32,929 bases of DNA from Novosphingobium sp. (GTDB lineage: Bacteria; Pseudomonadota; Alphaproteobacteria; Sphingomonadales; Sphingomonadaceae), in contig JACDQK010000157.1 of assembly GCA_015657645.1 (NCBI GenBank), forward strand, positions 1 through 32,929. Direction: 5' to 3'. This document shows, in pieces, positions 25,914-31,826 of this stretch; position 1 is the stretch's first letter, and each line of letters opens with the position of its first letter. The notes below the pieces were generated by a model. The model was given only the letters and a program-made list of their open reading frames with translations, searched no databases and had not been told where the DNA came from. Both the position numbers and the translations under genes were made by a program.

Positions 25914-27035
25914 ATGAGCAATTCGGCAAATGCCACCGACGCCCGCACGGCCCCCGTGGCGGTATGGCAGATCCTTGAAAAACTGCGCGGGCAGGACCTG
26001 GTCGACTGGCGGGTCGCTCCGCTTGAAGGCCGGCCCGCTCCTGCCGAGCGCGGGCTCGACATCGGCTTTCCGTTCGGCTGGTACGCGGTCGAGCAGGTCG
26101 ATTTCGTCGCCGTCGGCCAGGTCAAGCCGATGCGCTATTTCGCCAAGGACCTGGCGATCTGGCGCGGCGAGGACGGCCAGGTTCGCGTGACAGATGCCTG
26201 GTGCAAGCATCTGGGTGCCCACATGGGCCACGGCGGCAAGGTTCACGGCAACCTGCTGGAATGCCCGTTCCATGCCTGGCGCTACGACGGCGAGGAAGGC
26301 GTGGTGAAAGAGATCCCCTATGCCAAGGCAATCCCGCCGCAGGTCAAGCGCAAGTGCCTGCGCACCTGGCCGGTGACCGAGGCTAACGGCTGGATCTGGG
26401 TCTGGTATCATCCGGATCAGAACGTCGCACCGATGTGGGATGTGGTGGAGCATGAGGAATACGGCGATCCCGCATGGACCGAGTACGACATGCATGAATG
26501 GACCGTCTACGGATCGATCCAGAACATGGCCGAGAACGGCGTCGACGTGGCTCACTTCAAGTACATCCACGGCACGGCCGATGTGCCCAAGGCGGAGCTG
26601 CGCTGGGGCGAATGGGGGCGCGGTGCCGATGTGAAGGCTCAGATGGGCACACCTGGCGGTGTGGTCGATGGTCTGATCAGTTATGACACCATGGGTGCCG
26701 GGCAAAGCTGGGTGCGCTTCCGCGGAATCTCAGAGACCTTGCTGGTCGCGAGCCTGGTCCCGATTGAGGAAGATGTGCTGCGCGTCCGCTATGGCTTCAT
26801 GCAGCCCAAGAGCCAGGCCGACGGCCCCGGCGCGGGCCTTGCCAAAGCGCTGATCCGCGACATCTGCAAGCAGCTCGACCAGGACAAGGTGATCTGGGAC
26901 CGGATGCGCTACGAGCCGAATCCGATCATCTGCGATGGTGACGGCCCGATCCCGCAGTTCCGCCAATGGTATAGCCGGTACTATGCCGGTTCCGAAGGGG
27001 CGGGCGACCAGCCCGGTCTGCGCGCCGTCGGCTGA
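25914..27035 (+). CDS. Rieske oxygenase, KshA/DAF-36-like, normal spacing
   Basis: A 373-residue terminal oxygenase. The Rieske ligands are Cys97, His99, Cys117 and His120 with the standard 17-residue gap. The mononuclear Fe site is Asp211-Val-Ala-His214-Phe-Lys-Tyr-Ile-His219, preceded by Glu-Asn-Gly-Val, a pattern I associate with steroid-acting Rieske enzymes (KshA, cholesterol 7-desaturase DAF-36/Neverland). A C-terminal Gln-Leu-Asp-Gln-Asp-Lys-Val-Ile-Trp probably holds the third ligand. The ATG is 13 bases after the preceding oxygenase, with GAGGAGG upstream. It is last in the operon, before a strong terminator. It differs clearly from the other two Rieske proteins in the window, so it probably acts at another position or step. 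The electron-transfer partner is not encoded nearby. Confidence 0.92.
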   Translation: MSNSANATDARTAPVAVWQILEKLRGQDLVDWRVAPLEGRPAPAERGLDIGFPFGWYAVEQVDFVAVGQVKPMRYFAKDLAIWRGEDGQVRVTDAWCKHLGAHMGHGGKVHGNLLECPFHAWRYDGEEGVVKEIPYAKAIPPQVKRKCLRTWPVTEANGWIWVWYHPDQNVAPMWDVVEHEEYGDPAWTEYDMHEWTVYGSIQNMAENGVDVAHFKYIHGTADVPKAELRWGEWGRGADVKAQMGTPGGVVDGLISYDTMGAGQSWVRFRGISETLLVASLVPIEEDVLRVRYGFMQPKSQADGPGAGLAKALIRDICKQLDQDKVIWDRMRYEPNPIICDGDGPIPQFRQWYSRYYAGSEGAGDQPGLRAVG

Positions 27036-27060
27036 GCTCTCCCTCCAGCGACGGCAATCA

Positions 27061-27090
27061 CGGGCTCCGGCTGTGCGCCGGAGCCCGTTT
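27061..27090. terminator. Bidirectional terminator between convergent Rieske and OYE genes
   Basis: CGGGCTCCGGC (27061-27071) pairs perfectly with GCCGGAGCCCG (27077-27087) around a five-base loop, followed by TTT. It lies between the plus-strand operon end (27035) and the minus-strand gene end (27095), so it can serve both. Confidence 0.85.
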
Positions 27091-27094
27091 CGCG

Positions 27095-28162
27095 TCAGCC
27101 AGCGAAGCGCGGATAGTCGGTGTAACCCCTGTCCTCGCCGGTATAGAGTGAAGTATAGTCAGGTTTGGCCAGCGGCGCTCCGGCGGCGATCCGTTCGACC
27201 AGATCGGGATTGGCAATGAAGGCGCGACCAAAGCTGACCGCTTCGGCCCGGCCAGCGTCGAGCAACGCGGCGGCACTATCGCCCTTCAGGTTGTTGTTTG
27301 CCACGATCGGCCCGCTGAAACTGGCGTGCAGCAGGTCAAGCGTATCGAATTCGGACAAGCCCATATCGACCACATGGAGATAGGCCAGGCCAAGCGCGTC
27401 AACCGCCTGGACGAAGGGGCCGAAGGTTGCGGCTGGATCGGACGGGTCCATGCCATTGTAGGGGTTGCCGGGCGAAATGCGGAAGCCAACCCGGCCGGCG
27501 CCGATCGCATTGGCCATTGCCTGCAGCACCATGATCGGAAAGCGGATCCGGTTTTCGACCGAGCCGCCATAATCATCCTCACGGCGGTTGCTGGCGGGGT
27601 TGAGAAACTGGTTGATCAGGTAGCCGCTGGCGCAGTGCAGTTCCACTCCGTCCATCCCCGCCGCGATGGCGTTGCGCGCGGCCTGGGCATATTCGGCGAC
27701 CAGTGCCGGGATCTCCTCGGCCAGGATCGCTCGCGGCAGGGCGCAGTCGGCGGGGACTCCATCCGGCCCGGGGACCTGGACCGGGCAGGGCACTGCCGAA
27801 GGCGCGATAACATCAGCCGCGAAGCCGCGATTGGCCGAAACGACGACCCGGCCGCAATGCATGAGTTGCATGACGATCCGCCCGCCTTTGGCATGGACCG
27901 CATCGGCGACCTGGCGCCAGCCGGCGATCTGCTGCTCGCTGTGGATGCCCGGGGTACGCCAATAGCCTTTGCCGACTTCGCTTGGCTGCACGCCCTCGGT
28001 GACGATCAGTCCGGCGCTTGCCCGCTGGGCATAGTATTCTACCATCAGGTCGGTCGGCACATCGCCGGGGCCTGCGCGGTCACGCGTCATGGGGGCCATG
28101 ACGATGCGGTTGGCCAGTGCGATCTCGCCCAAGGCAATCGGGGTGAAGAGACTGCTGAGCAT
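27095..28162 (-). CDS. Old Yellow Enzyme family alkene reductase (NemA-like)
   Basis: A 355-residue FMN barrel that reduces activated C=C bonds with NAD(P)H. The N-terminal Leu-Phe-Thr-Pro-Ile, Asn-Arg-Ile-Val-Met-Ala-Pro-Met-Thr-Arg, and the Gly-Arg-Ala-Phe-Ile-Ala-Asn-Pro-Asp-Leu phosphate-binding stretch are typical. The carbonyl-binding pair, normally His-x2-Asn or His-x2-His, reads His176-Cys-Ala-Ser179 here, so the second ligand is replaced by Ser. Tyr181 matches the proton-donor Tyr of the family. It is divergent from the SDR at 28248 across an 85-base promoter region with the shared element. In a steroid-type pathway it could reduce an enone; it could equally be a general detoxifying reductase. 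Confidence 0.92.
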   Translation of the reverse strand: MLSSLFTPIALGEIALANRIVMAPMTRDRAGPGDVPTDLMVEYYAQRASAGLIVTEGVQPSEVGKGYWRTPGIHSEQQIAGWRQVADAVHAKGGRIVMQLMHCGRVVVSANRGFAADVIAPSAVPCPVQVPGPDGVPADCALPRAILAEEIPALVAEYAQAARNAIAAGMDGVELHCASGYLINQFLNPASNRREDDYGGSVENRIRFPIMVLQAMANAIGAGRVGFRISPGNPYNGMDPSDPAATFGPFVQAVDALGLAYLHVVDMGLSEFDTLDLLHASFSGPIVANNNLKGDSAAALLDAGRAEAVSFGRAFIANPDLVERIAAGAPLAKPDYTSLYTGEDRGYTDYPRFAG

Positions 28163-28188
28163 TCGAGTTTAACTCCGAATTTCGACCA

Positions 28189-28207
28189 TTGACCACTATT
28201 TGCGTTA
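28189..28207 (+). promoter_or_regulatory. Shared cluster element with -35 box, SDR promoter
   Basis: TTGACC (28189-28194), four bases, then TTTGCGTTA (28199-28207), one mismatch from TTTGCGTAA. Possible -10 boxes are TGTAAG or GTAAGC 16-17 bases after the -35. A second partial copy (TACGCAT) lies near 28225. Confidence 0.5.
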
Positions 28208-28247
28208 TCCTGTAAGCAATTTTCTACGCATATCAAGGAGAGGCAGG

Positions 28248-29000
28248 ATGAACTACGGGTTTGACGGCAGGGTCGCGCTGGTCACTGGCGCCAGCGGCGG
28301 GATCGGCCGCGCAACCGCGCTGGGTTTTGCTGCCTCGGGCGCGGCGGTTGTCGTTTCCGACGTCAACGATGCTGGCGGGGAAGAGACCGTCGCCCTGATC
28401 GCCGCGGCTGGCGGCAAGGCCGTCTACCAGCGCTGTAACGTAGCAGAAGCGGCTGAGGTGAAGGCCCTTGTCGCCCGCGCTGTCAGTGAATTCGGCCGAC
28501 TTGATTTTGCGCACAACAATGCCGGCATCAACAACATGGGTGCCAACGAATATGACAACGCGGTCTGGGACCGTGCGATTGCGATCAACCTGTCGGGCGT
28601 GATGTACTGCATGCGCGAGGAGGCGGAGGTGATGCTGGCCCAGGGGAAGGGTGCGATCGTCAATACTTCGTCGATCAACGGCCTGGTCGGCAATGGTGCG
28701 CAGCCGGGTTACACTGCCACCAAGCACGGTGTGATCGGCCTGACCCGCCATGGCGCGCTGCGCTGGGCGAAGAGCGGCATTCGCGTCAACGCGGTCTGCC
28801 CCGGCGTGATCGAAACGCCAATGACCGCGCCCCTGACCGCCAATCCCGACATGAAGAAGATACTCGACAACATGACCCCGATGGGCCGCATGGGTCAGGC
28901 GGAAGAGATCGCGGCGGCCGTGCTGTGGCTTTGTTCAGACCAGGCGAGTTTTATCACTGGACATCCGCTGGTGGTCGATGGCGGCGCTACCGTGAGCTGA
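28248..29000 (+). CDS. Short-chain dehydrogenase/reductase (SDR)
   Basis: A 250-residue classical SDR. Thr-Gly-x3-Gly-Ile-Gly is at 13-20, Asn-Asn-Ala-Gly at 90-93, the catalytic Ser at about 141-142, Tyr155 and Lys159. The C-terminus has Pro-Gly-Val-Ile-Glu-Thr-Pro-Met and the closing Val-Asp-Gly-Gly-Ala. An Asp at the end of beta-strand 2 (Ser-Asp-Val-Asn) suggests NAD(H). The ATG at 28248 has AAGGAGAGG; an upstream TTG at 28200 in the same frame overlaps the promoter and is unlikely. It is monocistronic, ending in a terminator. By context it is a hydroxysteroid-dehydrogenase-like or general alcohol dehydrogenase of the cluster; sequence alone does not give the substrate. Confidence 0.92.
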   Translation: MNYGFDGRVALVTGASGGIGRATALGFAASGAAVVVSDVNDAGGEETVALIAAAGGKAVYQRCNVAEAAEVKALVARAVSEFGRLDFAHNNAGINNMGANEYDNAVWDRAIAINLSGVMYCMREEAEVMLAQGKGAIVNTSSINGLVGNGAQPGYTATKHGVIGLTRHGALRWAKSGIRVNAVCPGVIETPMTAPLTANPDMKKILDNMTPMGRMGQAEEIAAAVLWLCSDQASFITGHPLVVDGGATVS

Positions 29001-29020
29001 GCGCGCGCGGCGAACCTCTC

Positions 29021-29060
29021 AAAAAAAGGCCCGCTCCGGATTGCCGGGGCGGGCCTTTTC
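29021..29060. terminator. Bidirectional terminator between convergent SDR and Rieske genes
   Basis: AAAAGGCCCGCTCCGG (29024-29039) and CCGGGGCGGGCCTTTT (29044-29059) form a long GC stem with one G-T pair and a four-base loop. A-rich and T-rich flanks let it act in both directions. Confidence 0.88.
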
Positions 29061-29078
29061 AGTGGAGAGCTCAATAGA

Positions 29079-30161
29079 TTAGGCGGCGCTTTCCCAAGGG
29101 GCCGTCTTGGTGCCCTTCGTGGTGTAGCGACCATTGACACGCTTCTGGAATGTTTCAGCCTGGGCGCGCGGGTTGTAGAACTGGCGGTACCAGACCCGCA
29201 CCTTGTCGAAGGGACCATCGCCGCGCACCATCATGGGATGCAAGCAGGGGCGCTTGTTCGACCAAATCTCGAAATCCTGGGCAAAGGCATCGACGCCGGC
29301 TTCCTCATAGCCGCGAGCCAGCGCGACCTCATCGGCAGTCGGCTCGGCATTGTCGACCTTGACCAGCAGACCGTACCAGACCTTGATCACGCCGTCGTCG
29401 ACCGGGGTATGCGCGATCAGCATGTGCGAAGGATTGGCGCCGACCATGACCGACTGCAGAATGCCCGGACCGGTATACCAGGTATCGTTAGTCATCGGCT
29501 CCCCGCCATCGGAAGCAAGGGTCTTATGCCCTGCGGAGAGGATCTGGCGGCAGACGTGATCCTCGAAAGCATTCTCGAACGAGACCATGTCGATCGATCC
29601 GTGGACGGGCTCGAGGTGCGCCTTGTCGGCCATGTTATCGACCACTTCCTGGGGATGGCACTTGAGTTCGCCGAGCTCGCGGACGTTCCAGTTCACCCAG
29701 TGCGGTGCATCGTAACCTTCGAACGGCGGTAGTTCGTAGTCCGGCTCCTGACCTTCTGGATCGTACCAGGTCCACAAGCAGCCGGCGCGCTCGGTAACCT
29801 TCCAGCTCTTGATACAGGCCGACTTGGGCACCGGGGCGGGCGAATAGGGAATCTGGTTGACGCGGCCATCAGGCCCAAACCGCCAGCCATGATAAGGACA
29901 GCGGATGTTATCGCCTTCGACGTGCTCACCGTCCTTGACGACATAGGACGTAGTGTTGCGGGCCAGGTGCGTGCCCATGTGGGGGCAATAGGCCTCCAGC
30001 ATGAAGACCTTGCCGCTTTGGCCGCCGCGATAGAGCACGACGTCTTCGCCGAAATAGCGGGCTGCCACCGGGGTTGTGCCGATCTCTTCGGACCGGGCCA
30101 CCATGAACCAGCCACGCGGATAGGTGAATTCGCCGAGGCCATAGTCTGCGGTCGTGGCCAT
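29079..30161 (-). CDS. KshA-like Rieske oxygenase, wide-spaced Rieske motif
   Basis: A 360-residue terminal oxygenase, intact and clearly paralogous to the gene at 24813-25900 along its whole length, starting with the same Met-Ala-Thr-Thr-Ala. Rieske ligands are Cys59, His61, Cys88 and His91, again with 26 residues between His61 and Cys88. The insertion includes Asn-Thr-Thr-Ser-Tyr-Val-Val-Lys-Asp-Gly in both paralogues. The mononuclear site is Asp179-x2-His182-x4-His187, with Gln-Asp-Phe-Glu-Ile-Trp downstream like KshA. The ATG follows GGGGAGAG. It is transcribed alone, towards the SDR, from a promoter carrying the shared element. Duplicate oxygenases of this kind may act on successive or alternative intermediates of one substrate class. 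Confidence 0.93.
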   Translation of the reverse strand: MATTADYGLGEFTYPRGWFMVARSEEIGTTPVAARYFGEDVVLYRGGQSGKVFMLEAYCPHMGTHLARNTTSYVVKDGEHVEGDNIRCPYHGWRFGPDGRVNQIPYSPAPVPKSACIKSWKVTERAGCLWTWYDPEGQEPDYELPPFEGYDAPHWVNWNVRELGELKCHPQEVVDNMADKAHLEPVHGSIDMVSFENAFEDHVCRQILSAGHKTLASDGGEPMTNDTWYTGPGILQSVMVGANPSHMLIAHTPVDDGVIKVWYGLLVKVDNAEPTADEVALARGYEEAGVDAFAQDFEIWSNKRPCLHPMMVRGDGPFDKVRVWYRQFYNPRAQAETFQKRVNGRYTTKGTKTAPWESAA

Positions 30162-30259
30162 TGTCTCTCCCCTCAGGTTTGAGTCGTCAATAACTCAAAA
30201 CGCAGGGAATACGCAAGCAGGATGCGAGAACGAAGATGCTATTCGCGGAAATATCGCAA

Positions 30260-30277
30260 AATGCGTAACGAGGTCAC
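30260..30277 (-). promoter_or_regulatory. Shared cluster element with -35 box, Rieske oxygenase promoter
   Basis: The minus strand reads GTGACC (30277-30272), three bases, then TTACGCATT (30268-30260). A -10 candidate ATATTT lies 17 bases after the -35, giving a leader of about 80 bases. Further TGCG/CGCA repeats fill the interval 30162-30294. Confidence 0.5.
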
Positions 30278-30294
30278 GGCGTGGCTACGCGAAA

Positions 30295-30785
30295 TCAGTC
30301 AGCGTCGTCGGATGTGGTCTGCACCTCGGTGATCCGCACTACCCGTGCATTGTACTTGAGGGTCTTCACCGCGATGGAGGTTTCAACGTGATGAACCCCG
30401 GGGATCGCCAGGATCTTGTCGGATGCGACCTCGTGTAGATGATCGAGCGAGTTGAACAGGCAGATCGCCAGGATGTTGAAACGCCCCATGGTCAGCATCA
30501 CGGCATTGACCTGGGCCAGGTCAGCGATCTTGCGGGCAACTTCGCGCACGTCGCTAACCTCGGCCTGGACCCCGATAAAGGCCATCCGGGCAGAGTCTGC
30601 CAGGCCAAAGCTGGTGATGGCAGTGAAGGAAATCAGCCCGTCCTGCTGTAGCCGCTTGATCCGGCCGCGGACGGTGCCTTCGGTAACGCCCAGGTCGACG
30701 CGATCTTGCGGTTGGAAACACGGGCATCGCGGGCCAGAACTTCAATCAACTGGCGGTCGAGATCGTCAAGTTGCACCGTGGTCAT
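30295..30785 (-). CDS. Lrp/AsnC-family regulator, distal member of a tandem pair (frame broken once as sequenced)
   Basis: About 163 residues once repaired. The N-terminal helix-turn-helix (Leu-Asp-Asp-Leu-Asp-Arg-Gln-Leu-Ile-Glu-Val-Leu, Ser-Asn-Arg-Lys-Ile-Ala) begins at the ATG at 30785. The frame is lost within the helix-turn-helix near 30697-30702 and resumes in the adjacent frame with Val-Thr-Glu-Gly-Thr-Val-Arg-Gly-Arg-Ile. One missing G (ATCGCGTCGACC for ATCGCGGTCGACC) rejoins them as Ile-Ala-Val-Asp-Leu-Gly-Val. The C-terminal RAM ligand-binding domain is intact. It lies downstream of a second Lrp/AsnC gene with no obvious stop between the two after repair, so it may be the second half of a double-Lrp protein. 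Lrp-type proteins sense small ligands; it is a candidate regulator of the Rieske/OYE cluster. Confidence 0.8.
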
Positions 30786-30837
30786 AGATCCCCCCCGTGC
30801 CTCGATCGGGGCAACGTCAAACTTGTACTTGATGACG

Positions 30838-31260
30838 TCAACGCGATCGCGGGACCATCGAGCGGATCCCGCGAACCTTGGAGAATTTCTCCAGCAGCAA
30901 CGCGGGCAGGTCATCGAATTCGCGCAGCACCACCAGCATGTCGATATCGTAGCGACCGGTGACCAGGTGGGCGGCGAAGACCTCCGGGAACTCCGCTAGC
31001 TCGGCCGCAACTTCCGAGGCGGGGCGGCCATCGACCTCGATCGCCACTTCCATCAGGACGTTATACCCATGGGCCGAGAAGTCGGACACGGCCACAACGC
31101 GCAGCTTGTCGGCATCCTCCATGCGGCGGATGCGCGCGGACACTGTCGCTGCGGTCAGCCCGAGTACGTTGGCGATCTGCTGGTTGGTCGCCCGACCGTT
31201 CAGCCGAAGCTGCTCGACAATCGCGCGATCGATATCGTCGATGGAGAAATCATCACTCAT
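30838..31260 (-). CDS. Lrp/AsnC-family regulator, proximal member of a tandem pair (C-terminus disturbed)
   Basis: The ATG at 31260 starts a helix-turn-helix (Ile-Asp-Arg-Ala-Ile-Val-Glu-Gln-Leu; Asn-Gln-Gln-Ile-Ala-Asn-Val-Leu-Gly-Leu-Thr-Ala-Ala-Thr-Val-Ser) and a RAM domain. As sequenced it stops after 140 residues, short for the family, with a non-typical tail. The bases just beyond encode Asp-Val-Ile-Lys-Tyr-Lys-Phe-Asp-Val-Ala-Pro in another frame, which looks like the missing last strand. Restoring one C near 30850-30853 and one G near 30838-30840 joins them. The repaired frame then runs into the next Lrp gene. It lies 60 bases after the SnoaL-like gene on the same strand. Confidence 0.82.
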   Translation of the reverse strand: MSDDFSIDDIDRAIVEQLRLNGRATNQQIANVLGLTAATVSARIRRMEDADKLRVVAVSDFSAHGYNVLMEVAIEVDGRPASEVAAELAEFPEVFAAHLVTGRYDIDMLVVLREFDDLPALLLEKFSKVRGIRSMVPRSR

Positions 31261-31320
31261 TGCGCTTGAACAACCCCCATTTCCAAGCCAGGTCAACAGT
31301 CGGGACGTCGCTCCGCCCCA

Positions 31321-31821
31321 TCAATCCACGGCTGCGAACCCCCGTAATTCATCGCCCAGCATATTTGCGCTGAACCGTCTGACCGGCCGGTTCTCTACCC
31401 ACACCACTTCCAGGGCACGCTCGGCAAATTTCCAGACGCCGTCTTCCAGCGCATAGCGGTTGTGGTACCGCATGGCAAAGTCGAGCAGCGACAGTTCCTT
31501 TGCCCCTGCGTCCGCAAGTAGAATATGGCTTGCGACGCCAGTGGTCAGCCCGGACACGGCCCCGTCCGGCGCTAGCACGAACGTCTGGTTGTAGACGTTA
31601 TGCATGGTCTGCCCGAAGCTGGCGCTGACCTCGGCGATCATCGTTTCCCAGCCTGCCTTGCCCGCATAGCGCGCATCGGCTTGGCCATGGCCGCGGATAA
31701 TCCCGTCTCGGGTGAAGATCGAACCGAGCATGCTCGCGTCGCGGCTGTCGACCGCCAGGCCATAGCGAAAGGCCAGGTCGTGCAACTCCTGCGGCGCGAC
31801 AAAGGGTGCATGCTGCGCCAT
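31321..31821 (-). CDS. SnoaL/NTF2-fold protein, BaiE-like dehydratase candidate
   Basis: A 166-residue cone-shaped NTF2-like protein. Tyr20, Asp25 and His74 lie at spacings close to the catalytic Tyr/Asp/His of scytalone dehydratase and of the bile-acid 7-alpha-dehydratase BaiE, and Arg135 is near the position of a later conserved Arg. The length equals that usual for BaiE. The Asp that partners the His in BaiE is not obvious here (His99 or Ser98 falls nearby). The ATG follows GGAG and lies five bases after the transporter stop, so the two are cotranscribed. It could be a steroid or terpenoid dehydratase or isomerase; many proteins of this fold have unrelated small-molecule roles. Confidence 0.75.
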   Translation of the reverse strand: MAQHAPFVAPQELHDLAFRYGLAVDSRDASMLGSIFTRDGIIRGHGQADARYAGKAGWETMIAEVSASFGQTMHNVYNQTFVLAPDGAVSGLTTGVASHILLADAGAKELSLLDFAMRYHNRYALEDGVWKFAERALEVVWVENRPVRRFSANMLGDELRGFAAVD

Positions 31822-31826
31822 CGCGA

